Position numbers and translations under genes: made by a program. 17,598 nt of DNA, taken from contig JAHEFN010000010.1 in the NCBI GenBank assembly GCA_024640185.1, positions 1-17,598 on the forward strand, given 5' to 3'. The notes beneath the pieces are model-generated. The model was not told the DNA's origin. It worked only from the letters and a program-made list of their open reading frames with translations, and did not search any database. Shown here piece after piece: positions 1 through 6,513 of this stretch; the stretch's first letter is position 1, and the number at the start of each line of letters is the position of its first letter. The stretch is from Gemmatimonadota bacterium. Lineage in GTDB: Bacteria; Gemmatimonadota; Gemmatimonadetes; Gemmatimonadales; GWC2-71-9.

Positions 1-1
1 C

Positions 2-1966
2 CAGGAACTCTCCCGGACCCAACGCGAGATCGCCGTGGCGACCTTCAATCTTGCCCGCGACAGTGCGCGCACCGATGTCGATCGACTCACCGAGGACATC
101 GCCACGGTGGCGGTGCAACAAGAGGAGCAGCGTGAGAAGGTCGACCGTCTGTCGGCGCAGTTGACCCAACGCGGTGCCGCGGCGCAGGACTCGACCTTCC
201 TCGATGTGCAGACCGCCCTTGATTCGGCGGCCACCGAGATGGCGCTTGCCGTCGCGCGCCTCCGCGAGCGGCGGCTGCAGGAGGCGATCGCGCCACAGCA
301 GCGAGCGTTGCAGCAGATCCTCCGCTCGGAGGCGCTCTATCGGGACATCGAGTTGCAGATCAACGGCGGTGGCGGCGGGGGTGGCGGTGGTGGCGGCGGC
401 GGGGCCACGCCAGACGACCTCGCGGATCTCTTCGAACTCGAGACCGACAAGCTCCGCAACCAGTACGAGGCCGTCCAGCGCGAAGCGACGACCCCGGAGG
501 CGTCGGCCGCCGCAGCGGTCGATTCGTCTCGGGAACGGTTGCGCGAACTGGCGCGACGGCTTGAGGAGGAGAACCAGCGGCAGCAGCGGATGGCCGATGC
601 CCTGCAGCAGCGGCTCGGCCAAGGCGCCGCCGCAGGCGGAGCGGGCGGACAGGGCGGTGCTGGGGCCGGGGGAGCGCGGGCCAGCGGGAGCGGAGCTGCC
701 CAGCGCCAACTCGCTGATCAGGCCGAGGAGGAAGCCCGGAGACTGGAGCGTTTGGCCCGGGAGCAACACAACCCGGAACTCGAGACGGCCGCCCAGGCGG
801 CACGTCAGGCTGCCGATGACCTCCGTCGTGCCGCGGGGGGCGACCAGGGTCGTGCCCGGTCGGCAGCAGAGGCCCTCCGCGATGCCGCCCGTGGCGTCGC
901 CGGGGGACAGGAGTCTGCGGCCCGGCAGCGCGCCGAGCGGCTCGCCACCGAGGCGGGGGCGCTGGTGCGTGATCAGGCCGAGTTTGGCGCGGCGTCGGGC
1001 CAGCTGCCGGCGGCCGGAAGCGCCGAGCGTGCCGCCGCGGTGCCGCAGCTCCGGGCGCGGAGCCAGGCACTCGCCCGGGAGGCCGAGCGCCTCACCGCGT
1101 CGCTTGAGCAGGCTGCTCGAGACTTACGTGGCAGTGATCCGCGACCTGCCGCCGCACTCGGCGATGCCGCCGGGCGGATGCGGCAGTTCCAGGTCCCCTC
1201 CCGGTTGGAGTACGCCGGCTCCCTCGTGGGATCCACGCAGTATCCTGCCGATCAGGTGCGCCAATTCAACGACGAGATCAACAGGGTCCTGGCCGAGGTC
1301 AGGGACGAGATCGCTGAGGCGGCTGGTGCCGTCGGTGCCTCACCGGAACGTCGGCGGGAACGCGCCCTCGAGCAGGCCCGTGAACTGGTGCGCGGGATGG
1401 AGTCGCTCCAGGAACGGACCGCAGCGCGTGCCGGCCAGGATGCCGCGGCGGCCGGAGCCGGGGACGGTGAACCATCCGGTCAGGGTCAGGGCGCAGGTGA
1501 GCAGGGTGAGGGCCAAGGCCAGGGTCAGGGCGAGCCCGGTGCAGGTCAGGGTGGCGGAGCGGGTCGGGGCGAACGTCCGGGGCAGGGCGGGGAGCGCCCC
1601 GGCGGCGTCACGGCCGGGGGAGGGGATGCCCGCCAGCTCTCTGGCGAGGTGCAGGTCCGCCTTCGCGCGGCGGAACAGCTCCGCGAGGCACTCCGCCAGG
1701 AAGGCGGGCCGATCGCGTCGCTTGACGACGCGATCGCCACCATGCGTCGGCTGCAGCGGGGAGCGGCACGTGGCGACCCGTTGGAGATGGCCAGCCTGCA
1801 GCAGGAGGCGCTCCGGTCGTTGCAACAGGCGGAGTTCGATCTCTGGCGTCGCTGGTCCGGCGGCGAGTCGGGCCGGCCGGCGGTGGGTGATCCGTCCAGG
1901 GTGCCGCCGCGGTTCCGGCAGATGGTCGAGGAGTACTACCGGGCCATCGCTCGCGACAAGCCGTGA
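2..1966 (+). CDS. DUF4175-like coiled-coil protein, C-terminal part (partial at left edge)
   Basis: The reading frame is open to the left edge, so this is the last 654 residues of a longer protein; the GTG at 35 is unlikely to be the true start. What is visible is mostly alpha-helical, charged coiled coil rich in Ala, Arg, Glu and Gln. It is interrupted by a run of 13 glycines (bases 365-403), a Gly/Ala-rich linker near 620-700, and a long Gly/Gln/Glu-rich tract (about 1478-1620). A final helical segment follows and ends in VPPRFRQMVEEYYRAIARDK. That ending, the heptad-like repeats and the low-complexity spacers resemble the soluble portion of large DUF4175-type membrane proteins, often found near MoxR/BatA/vWA genes. 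The expected N-terminal membrane part lies outside the window. Molecular function is unknown. Family assignment is from remembered resemblance; that it is a real gene is near certain, given the codon-consistent frame to a stop at 1964-1966. Confidence 0.75.
   Translation, partial: QELSRTQREIAVATFNLARDSARTDVDRLTEDIATVAVQQEEQREKVDRLSAQLTQRGAAAQDSTFLDVQTALDSAATEMALAVARLRERRLQEAIAPQQRALQQILRSEALYRDIELQINGGGGGGGGGGGGGATPDDLADLFELETDKLRNQYEAVQREATTPEASAAAAVDSSRERLRELARRLEEENQRQQRMADALQQRLGQGAAAGGAGGQGGAGAGGARASGSGAAQRQLADQAEEEARRLERLAREQHNPELETAAQAARQAADDLRRAAGGDQGRARSAAEALRDAARGVAGGQESAARQRAERLATEAGALVRDQAEFGAASGQLPAAGSAERAAAVPQLRARSQALAREAERLTASLEQAARDLRGSDPRPAAALGDAAGRMRQFQVPSRLEYAGSLVGSTQYPADQVRQFNDEINRVLAEVRDEIAEAAGAVGASPERRRERALEQARELVRGMESLQERTAARAGQDAAAAGAGDGEPSGQGQGAGEQGEGQGQGQGEPGAGQGGGAGRGERPGQGGERPGGVTAGGGDARQLSGEVQVRLRAAEQLREALRQEGGPIASLDDAIATMRRLQRGAARGDPLEMASLQQEALRSLQQAEFDLWRRWSGGESGRPAVGDPSRVPPRFRQMVEEYYRAIARDKP
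365..403 (+). repeat. GGN codon run encoding 13 glycines
   Basis: Thirteen consecutive glycine codons (mixed GGC, GGT, GGG) lie in the DUF4175-like gene, between a helical segment ending in ELQIN and one starting ATPDD. It is probably a flexible linker. The mixed third bases argue against simple single-codon slippage, but the tract is an obvious site for length variation. Confidence 0.9.
1478..1620 (+). repeat. Low-complexity GGTCAG/GGCCAG-like tract (Gly/Gln-rich linker)
   Basis: Imperfect short direct repeats of the type GGTCAG, GGCCAG and GGTGAG encode a Gly-Gln-Gly-Glu-rich segment of about 45 residues, continuing into a Gly/Arg/Pro-rich stretch. It separates the main coiled coil from the C-terminal helical domain of the DUF4175-like protein. 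It is coding and stays in frame, so it is a disordered protein linker. Confidence 0.8.
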
Positions 1967-1989
1967 GCATGGTGGCTTGCAAGGTTCAC

Positions 1990-2028
1990 GGCCGCCCGAC
2001 CATCGGTTGATCACCGGGTCGGGCGGCC
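1990..2028 (+). terminator. Strong hairpin after the DUF4175-like gene, probable terminator
   Basis: A perfect 12-bp inverted repeat, GGCCGCCCGACC (1990-2001) and GGTCGGGCGGCC (2017-2028), begins 24 bases after the stop. The interior can extend through CGGT (2004-2007) and ACCG (2013-2016), leaving a 5-nt loop. No U-tract follows, so it is not a classical intrinsic terminator; U-poor hairpins of this kind are common in GC-rich genomes. It may also protect the mRNA 3' end. Confidence 0.55.
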
Positions 2029-2034
2029 CGGCCG

Positions 2035-2050
2035 AGGGAGGATCCTCCCT
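2035..2050. repeat. Perfect 16-bp palindrome AGGGAGGATCCTCCCT
   Basis: The 16 bases are their own reverse complement. The palindrome sits 6 bases after the probable terminator hairpin and 307 bases before the sigma factor start. It could be an operator for a dimeric regulator, or with its flanks part of an alternative RNA hairpin (GTCGGGC at 2018-2024 pairing with GCCCGAC at 2051-2057). I see no second copy in the window. Confidence 0.6.
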
Positions 2051-2325
2051 GCCCGACGGGTGCCGGGTACCGAGGGGAACGACCCTGAGCCTTGCCGGGG
2101 GGCATCGTGGCCGCCCCTGGACCGCAAGCCCTCATCCGGCCACCGCATGCCATCCCCTGTCCTGACAACCACTTGGGCCGCGGCAGGGCCCCGGGCGCGG
2201 GTGTCGCATCGTCGCCACGACCCGACCACGATGGCGTTGCTGGATCTGCCCGACAGGCTGCCTGCCGCCTGGTGGTCGGTCGGCGTCGCACCGCTGCCAC
2301 GCTTTCGTGGAAGGGGAATTGCGTC

Positions 2326-2421
2326 ATGGGCGCTTCCCCTCAACGAGCGACGCGTCATGAAGAAGACCACCGCCACCACCACCGACATCCTCTGGCAGCG
2401 CTACCGCGCGACCGAGGATGA
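2326..2421 (+). CDS. Possible 31-aa upstream ORF overlapping the sigma factor start
   Basis: An ATG at 2326 is preceded by AAGGGGAA (2311-2318) at a normal Shine-Dalgarno distance, better than anything in front of the sigma ATG at 2357. The frame runs to a TGA at 2419-2421 and would give a 31-residue peptide with a His-rich middle (HRHHHRH). It overlaps the first 65 bases of the sigma gene in another frame. The His run mirrors the ACC-rich N-terminal codons of the sigma gene and is probably incidental. The Shine-Dalgarno lies in one arm of an AGGGGAA/TTCCCCT inverted repeat. It could be a translated leader controlling the sigma gene, or chance. Confidence 0.25.
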   Translation: MGASPQRATRHEEDHRHHHRHPLAALPRDRG

Positions 2422-3124
2422 GTCCGCCCGGACCGAGTTGGTCAATCGGTATATCGGGTTGGTGCACCATGCCGCTCGCGAGGTGGCGCCTCGTGTCAGG
2501 GATGCGGTCTCACTCGATGAACTCGTCTCCGCTGGATCACTGGGGTTGATGCAGTCGATGGAGGGTTTCGACGTCGACCGCGGCCTCGCCTTCTCCACCT
2601 TCGCGATGCGGCGGATCCGCGGGGCCATCCTCGATGAACTCCGCGCCCGTGATCCACTCTCGCGGAGCGACCGCGCGCACGTCAAGCAGATGGATGCCGC
2701 GGTCGCCGAACTCGAACAGCGCCTCGGTCGCACCCCACGCTCGCACGAGGTGGCCGAATTCCTCGGGGTGGAGCACGAGGTGGTGGTGCAGTTGCGTGGC
2801 CGCACGGCGGTGACCGGATCGGTGTCCCTCGAGGGCGAACCTGGTGGGCGGGCGCTCGCCGACCGTCTGGGCGATGATGGTGACCAGCGGGTCCACGAAC
2901 AGCTCGACCAGTCCGAGCGCGCGGAGCTGCTCCGTTCCGCCCTCGACGACCTTCCGCCACGCGAACGCTTGATTCTCTCGCGTTCCTACTTCGACGAGCG
3001 GCCCCTCCGCCAGATCGCGGCCGAACTCGGCGTGACCGAGTCGCGCATCTGCCAGCTTCGGGCCCAGGCGATCTCTCGGCTCCGGCGTCGCCCCGACCTC
3101 CGTGGCATCGCGGTGAGCGCCTAG
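2357..3124 (+). CDS. RNA polymerase sigma factor, sigma-28/FliA-WhiG family
   Basis: This 255-residue sigma-70-family factor lacks region 1.1, as in FliA/WhiG and SigB/F-type proteins. Region 2 spans about residues 25-97, with DELVSAGSLGLMQSMEGFD and the FliA-characteristic RRIRGAILDELRARDPLSRS. Region 3 is about 105-155 (LEQRLGRTP). Region 4 is about 187-245, with the helix-turn-helix LRQIAAELGVTESRICQLRA. ATG 2357 is chosen because it precedes the conserved region by the usual short lead; the open frame further upstream shows no conserved sequence. There is no good Shine-Dalgarno directly before it, so translation may depend on the upstream ORF or on structure. The stop is at 3122-3124. No flagellar gene, anti-sigma factor or anti-anti-sigma factor is adjacent, so the regulon cannot be read from context. 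In Gram-negatives this family usually drives motility genes; elsewhere it serves stress or developmental programmes. Confidence 0.9.
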   Translation: MKKTTATTTDILWQRYRATEDESARTELVNRYIGLVHHAAREVAPRVRDAVSLDELVSAGSLGLMQSMEGFDVDRGLAFSTFAMRRIRGAILDELRARDPLSRSDRAHVKQMDAAVAELEQRLGRTPRSHEVAEFLGVEHEVVVQLRGRTAVTGSVSLEGEPGGRALADRLGDDGDQRVHEQLDQSERAELLRSALDDLPPRERLILSRSYFDERPLRQIAAELGVTESRICQLRAQAISRLRRRPDLRGIAVSA

Positions 3125-3138
3125 CCGTCGTTCCCGCC

Positions 3139-3159
3139 CCGGCGCACGGACCGCGCCGG
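3139..3159 (+). terminator. GC hairpin after the sigma factor gene
   Basis: CCGGCGC (3139-3145) pairs perfectly with GCGCCGG (3153-3159) across a 7-nt loop, 14 bases after the sigma stop. No T-run follows. It is a likely transcription end or mRNA-stabilising hairpin between the sigma gene and the long gene train. Confidence 0.45.
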
Positions 3160-3170
3160 CAACCTCCCGT

Positions 3171-3176
3171 TAGATT
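3171..3176 (+). promoter_or_regulatory. Candidate -10 element (TAGATT) for the eleven-gene train
   Basis: TAGATT is one of the few AT-rich hexamers in the 87-bp spacer between the sigma gene and the next CDS. It matches TATAAT at four positions. The sequence about 17 bases upstream (GGACCG) is not a -35 box. A start about 7 bases downstream would give a leader of roughly 30 nt with a good GGGAGG Shine-Dalgarno. This is the best visible promoter candidate for the train, but weak on sequence alone. Confidence 0.35.
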
Positions 3177-3211
3177 CCCGGCGTCCCCCACCCCCTCACG
3201 GGAGGCCGCCG

Positions 3212-4087
3212 TTGCACCCTGCCTTCAACGCGATCGTCGATTACGCCGGGCTCTTTCCCCCGGCAGCGTGTGGCATGGACGACGCCGTGTCGCGCTTCGC
3301 CGCCTACCGACAGTCATCGGACCGTGCGATGCTCGGTCGGTTCGTGGTCGGCGCCGGACGGTTGACCGAATTGGCCGAGGCGGTCGCCGCACTCGGGCCC
3401 TCGGCCCCGACCAGCGAGGCCCCGTGGGGGCTCTCCGTCGTCGTGGGTGAGGATCACGCTGGCGCCCTCGAGGCGATCGCGGGTCTCGGCATGGGTGGCG
3501 CGTTGCGCGTGGAGGCCCTCGAGGCCCGGGTCGACACCCCGGCGGCGGTACCGGTGGTGGCGGCTCGGCTGGCAGGACCGTGGGAGCTCTTCCTCGAGGT
3601 CCCGCACCTCAGTGACTACACCCCGCTGCTCGAGGCGATTCAGGCCGCGGGATCGCAGGCCAAGTTGCGCACCGGTGGGGTGACCGCCGAGGCCTTTCCC
3701 TCGGCCCTGGTGGTCGCCCGATTCCTGGCGACCGCGGTACGCCTCGCGGTGCCGTTCAAGGCGACGGCGGGGCTGCACCATCCCTGGCGTGGACACTATC
3801 CGCTCACCTACGAGCCCGAGGCCCCTCGCGCCGCGATGTTCGGCTTCGTGGCGGTGCTCGTCGCCACCGCCGCCCTCCGCGGTGGGGCGGCGGAGTCCGT
3901 GGCACGGGCGATCCTCGAAGAGGAGGATCCTGCCGCGTTTGCCCCTGCACCTGGTGGCTGGCGCTGGCGGGAGATGTCCTTTGCGGCCGGCGAGCTCGAG
4001 ACGGCGCGCCGGTTGTCGTTCCGCGGCTTCGGGTCGTGCTCGTTCCGTGAACCGGTGGATGAACTCACTCAGGAGGTCGGTACGTGA
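3212..4087 (+). CDS. Conserved protein of unknown function, linked to fumarylacetoacetase
   Basis: This soluble protein of 291 residues has no signal peptide or membrane segment. I recognise it as a member of a widespread uncharacterised bacterial family through several blocks: DYAGLFPPA (10-18) followed by the LGRFVV segment (41-46), KLRTGG (151-156), FKATAGLHHP (182-191) and FRGFGSCSFREP (270-281). Alternating predicted strands and helices suggest a TIM-barrel-like fold. The invariant-looking lysines in KLRTGG and FKATAG are candidate active-site residues, but this is inference. TTG 3212 is the start because GGGAGG (3200-3205) sits 6 bases before it and the conserved N-terminal block begins at once. 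The stop overlaps the fah GTG by 4 nt (GTGA), which points to coupled translation and a shared pathway, perhaps tyrosine/homogentisate breakdown. The biochemical function is unknown. Confidence 0.88.
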   Translation: MHPAFNAIVDYAGLFPPAACGMDDAVSRFAAYRQSSDRAMLGRFVVGAGRLTELAEAVAALGPSAPTSEAPWGLSVVVGEDHAGALEAIAGLGMGGALRVEALEARVDTPAAVPVVAARLAGPWELFLEVPHLSDYTPLLEAIQAAGSQAKLRTGGVTAEAFPSALVVARFLATAVRLAVPFKATAGLHHPWRGHYPLTYEPEAPRAAMFGFVAVLVATAALRGGAAESVARAILEEEDPAAFAPAPGGWRWREMSFAAGELETARRLSFRGFGSCSFREPVDELTQEVGT

Positions 4088-5367
4088 GCCAGGATCTTGA
4101 TCGCAGCCATGATCCGGAACGGATCTCCTGGGTCCCCGGGACCGACGGTCATCCGGAGTTCCCGATCCAGAACCTTCCCTTCGGCACCTCTGCCGAAGGG
4201 ATCGTCGTCGCCATCGGCGACCACGCCCTGTCACTCCCTGGCGCGATCGAGGCCGGGTGGGGCACGGACCTCGGTGCCGCCATCACCTCGGCCCTCGCCG
4301 GGTCGTCGCTCAACCCGTTGATGGCGTTGGGACCGCCTGAGTGGCGGCAGCTGCGGTTGGCCGTGAGCGATGCCCTCGCCGATCCGGCGTGGCAGGGCCG
4401 GCTCGCACCGTCCCTCACGGCGATCGTCGACCTGTCATTGACGATGCCGTTCGGCTGCCGCGACTACACCGATTTCTATGCCTCGGTGCACCACGCCACC
4501 AACGTGGGGTCGATGTTTCGGCCCGACAATCCGCTGCTCCCCAACTACAAGTGGATCCCGATCGGCTATCACGGTCGCGCCTCGACCATCGTCGTGAGCG
4601 GCACGCCGATTCGCCGGCCGTCGGGACAGACCCGCCCACCGGAGAGCGAGGCACCGACGTTCGGGCCGTCCCGCTCCCTCGACTATGAGCTGGAACTCGG
4701 CATCGTGATCGGGGGGGCAAACCCCCTCGGTGAGACGGTCCCCGCCGCCTCCGCCGCCGACCGGATCTTCGGCGTCGTGCTGCTCAATGACTGGTCGGCT
4801 CGTGACATGCAAGCGTGGGAGTATCAGCCGCTCGGGCCGTTTCTGGCCAAGAACTTCGCGTCGACGATCTCACCGTGGGTGGTCACCGCCGAGGCGTTGC
4901 GGCCCTATCAGGTGGCGATGCCGTTGCGACCCGCCGGTGATCCCGAGCCCCTCCCGTATCTCCAGGTGCCCGGCGACCGCAGCTGGGCACTCGAGCTTGA
5001 CGTCGAGGTGACCACCGCGGCGATGCGTGAGCAGGAGGAACCGGGGTTCCGGATCTCCCGGGGGGCCTTCGAGGAGGCGATGTACTGGTCGCCGGCTCAG
5101 CTGGTCACCCACCATGCCTCCAACGGGTGTGCGCTGCAGCCGGGTGACCTGTTGGGGACCGGAACGATCAGCGGTCCGCGTCCCGAGTCACGGGGATGTC
5201 TGTTGGAGCGGACCTGGCGCGGGACCGAGCCACTCACCCTGCCCGATGGCACCTCGCGCCGGTTTCTCGAGGATGGCGATGAGGTCACCCTGCGGGGTCA
5301 CGCCCATGCCCCGGGCCGTCCCCCGATCGGCTTCGGCAGCTGTCGAGGCGAGGTGGTGGGCGGGTGA
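4084..5367 (+). CDS. fah: Fumarylacetoacetase
   Basis: The enzyme hydrolyses 4-fumarylacetoacetate to fumarate and acetoacetate, the last step of tyrosine/homogentisate degradation in the cytoplasm. Its 427 residues match the usual length, with a small N-terminal SH3-like domain (to about 120) and the FAH catalytic fold after it. Known mammalian active-site and metal residues are all recognisable: D130 and H137 in DFYASVHHATN, R146, Y162 in GYHGRAS, metal ligands E202 and E204 in DYELELG, D236 in LLNDWSARD, Q243, Y247, K256 in GPFLAKNF, and T361 in GTGTISGP. GTG 4084 is chosen because AGGAGG (4071-4076) lies 7 bases upstream and the start overlaps the previous stop by 4 nt. The stop in turn overlaps the next gene's GTG. 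No hppD, hmgA or maleylacetoacetate isomerase gene is in the window, so the rest of the pathway must be elsewhere. Confidence 0.97.
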   Translation: MSQDLDRSHDPERISWVPGTDGHPEFPIQNLPFGTSAEGIVVAIGDHALSLPGAIEAGWGTDLGAAITSALAGSSLNPLMALGPPEWRQLRLAVSDALADPAWQGRLAPSLTAIVDLSLTMPFGCRDYTDFYASVHHATNVGSMFRPDNPLLPNYKWIPIGYHGRASTIVVSGTPIRRPSGQTRPPESEAPTFGPSRSLDYELELGIVIGGANPLGETVPAASAADRIFGVVLLNDWSARDMQAWEYQPLGPFLAKNFASTISPWVVTAEALRPYQVAMPLRPAGDPEPLPYLQVPGDRSWALELDVEVTTAAMREQEEPGFRISRGAFEEAMYWSPAQLVTHHASNGCALQPGDLLGTGTISGPRPESRGCLLERTWRGTEPLTLPDGTSRRFLEDGDEVTLRGHAHAPGRPPIGFGSCRGEVVGG

Positions 5368-5888
5368 CCGAGGCGGAGATGGTGATCGTCCGTCACCTCG
5401 AGATGACTTCCCGCGACCAGTTGCGCCCGGGATCGAGCACCCCGGCCGGGATTCGCTTTCAACGCGTCGAGGAGGACCGGGCGGCGGTCGCCATGGCCTG
5501 CTATCACCTCGTGGGTGCGGCGTGGTCCTGGGTCGATCGACGCGACTGGGATGAGGCGCAATGGCAAACCTCGCTCGACGAGGAAGCCGGCGAACTCTGG
5601 ATCGCCCGCGAGGGAAAGCAGGTGGCCGGTTATGCCCAACTCGCTCGCCGGGGCGACGAGGTGGCGATCCACTACTTCGGATTGGCGCCCGGATGCATCG
5701 GGCGAGGGATCGGCGGGTGGATGCTCACCCGCACGGTCGAACGGGCATGGGCGATGGGGGCCACCCGGGTGGTCCTGAACACCTGCACGCTGGATGGCCC
5801 GGCGGCGCTGCCCAACTACCTCGCTCGCGGCTTCACGGTGGTGCGCGAGGAACACCGACCACGGGAGGTGGGTCATGGATCTCTCTGA
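5364..5888 (+). CDS. GNAT-family N-acetyltransferase
   Basis: This 174-residue cytoplasmic protein has a GNAT fold in its second half. Motif A is in HYFGLAPGCIGRGIGGWML (103-121), where the acetyl-CoA pyrophosphate loop reads I112-G-R-G-I-G. The usual Gln/Arg at the first loop position is replaced by Ile. Motif B follows (GATRVVLNT, then DGPAALPNYLARGFTVVREE), with the typical Y-x-x-x-GF. The N-terminal third (to about residue 30) is not conserved. GTG 5364 overlaps the fah stop by 4 nt and has AGGTGG (5351-5356) 7 bases upstream; an in-frame ATG at 5379 is an alternative. The C-terminus overlaps pdxH by 14 nt. The acceptor substrate cannot be told from sequence; position between fah and pdxH suggests a small-molecule amine, but that is a guess. 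Confidence 0.88.
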   Translation: MTEAEMVIVRHLEMTSRDQLRPGSSTPAGIRFQRVEEDRAAVAMACYHLVGAAWSWVDRRDWDEAQWQTSLDEEAGELWIAREGKQVAGYAQLARRGDEVAIHYFGLAPGCIGRGIGGWMLTRTVERAWAMGATRVVLNTCTLDGPAALPNYLARGFTVVREEHRPREVGHGSL

Positions 5889-6513
5889 GCTCAGACGCGA
5901 CTACGGTGAGGTGCCACTTGACGCGGCGGATCTCGCCGCCGACCCGCTGGAACAGTTCGCCACCTGGTTCACGGCTGCCACCGAGGCGGAGGTTCCCGAT
6001 CCGAACGCGATGACCCTCGCCACCGTGGGGCCCGACGGCCGGCCCAGCGCGCGGATCGTGTTGCTCAAGGGCGTCAGTGAGGGCGGCTTCGTCTTCTTCT
6101 CGGACTATCGCTCCGCCAAGGGACGCGAACTTGAGACCCATGCCGATGCGGCCCTGGTCTTCTGGTGGCACCCGCTGTCCCGGCAGGTCCGGGTGACCGG
6201 CACCGTGGCACGGACCAGCGCAGCCGAGTCGGAGGAGTACTACGTCACCCGTCCCGAAGGATCCCAGCTGGGTGCGTGGGCCAGTGTCCAGAGCCGCGAG
6301 ATTCCCGATCGGACCGTGCTCGAGACCGGTGTGGCCGCGGCAGCCGCCCGCTTTGCCGGCGGCCCGATTCCGAAACCACCACACTGGGGTGGCTATCGGT
6401 TGATCCCCGATGCCGTCGAATTCTGGCAGGGGCGGACGAACCGCCTCCACGATCGTTTCCTGTACACCCGGAGTGGGGAGGACGCATGGCACCACGTACG
6501 CTTGTCGCCCTGA
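5875..6513 (+). CDS. pdxH: Pyridoxine/pyridoxamine 5'-phosphate oxidase
   Basis: This FMN-dependent enzyme oxidises PNP or PMP to pyridoxal 5'-phosphate in the cytoplasm. Its 212 residues are close to the E. coli enzyme (218). FMN-binding and substrate residues are visible: R60-I-V-L-L-K65, the SDYRSAKGRELETH segment (76-89), FWWHPLSRQVRVTG (96-109), and the PLP-phosphate contacts in YYVTRPEGSQLGAWASVQS (122-140). The C-terminal signature FWQGRTNRLHDRFLY (183-197) is also present. ATG 5875 is chosen because GGGAGG (5863-5868) lies 6 bases upstream and the protein then begins in the normal MDLSELRRDYG way. It overlaps the GNAT gene by 14 nt and the S9 peptidase by 28 nt. A second PLP-related gene (yggS family) lies at the right end of the window. 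Confidence 0.97.
   Translation: MDLSELRRDYGEVPLDAADLAADPLEQFATWFTAATEAEVPDPNAMTLATVGPDGRPSARIVLLKGVSEGGFVFFSDYRSAKGRELETHADAALVFWWHPLSRQVRVTGTVARTSAAESEEYYVTRPEGSQLGAWASVQSREIPDRTVLETGVAAAAARFAGGPIPKPPHWGGYRLIPDAVEFWQGRTNRLHDRFLYTRSGEDAWHHVRLSP

Larger units (their letters stand above)
1967..2356 (+). other. 390-bp gene-free region, structured, upstream of the sigma factor
   Basis: No convincing protein gene lies here. The sigma reading frame stays open back to 2060 but reads as composition-driven sequence with no conserved region, so I treat the stretch as non-coding. It holds the 1990-2028 hairpin, the 2035-2050 palindrome, and three copies of GCCCGAC (1994-2000, 2051-2057, 2248-2254). It also has an 8-bp inverted repeat CCGACCAC/GTGGTCGG (2222-2229, 2272-2279), a small hairpin CCACG-CTTT-CGTGG (2297-2310), and AGGGGAA/TTCCCCT (2312-2318, 2334-2340). 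I could not match it to any riboswitch or structured RNA consensus I know. The sigma factor promoter presumably lies here, but I see no clear -35/-10 pair. Confidence 0.5.

Noticed and set aside
174..2165. 663-codon open frame on the + strand overlapping the DUF4175-like gene
   Set aside because: Arg/Ser/Pro-rich translation with no domain; it is the GC-driven alternative frame of the real coiled-coil gene.
2060..2356. 99-residue N-terminal extension of the sigma factor
   Set aside because: In-frame but without conserved sequence; Pro/Arg-rich and overlaps inverted repeats. ATG 2357 gives the normal family N-terminus.
1967..2356. Known riboswitch or small RNA (c-di-GMP, cobalamin, ZTP, SRP, 6S, RNase P)
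   Set aside because: None of the consensus cores I could recall are present; only generic inverted repeats are seen. A covariance-model search would settle it.
2326..2421. Histidine-leader attenuator based on the HRHHHRH stretch in the small upstream ORF
   Set aside because: The His codons are the shifted reading of the sigma gene's ACC-rich N-terminus, and the downstream gene is not his biosynthesis.
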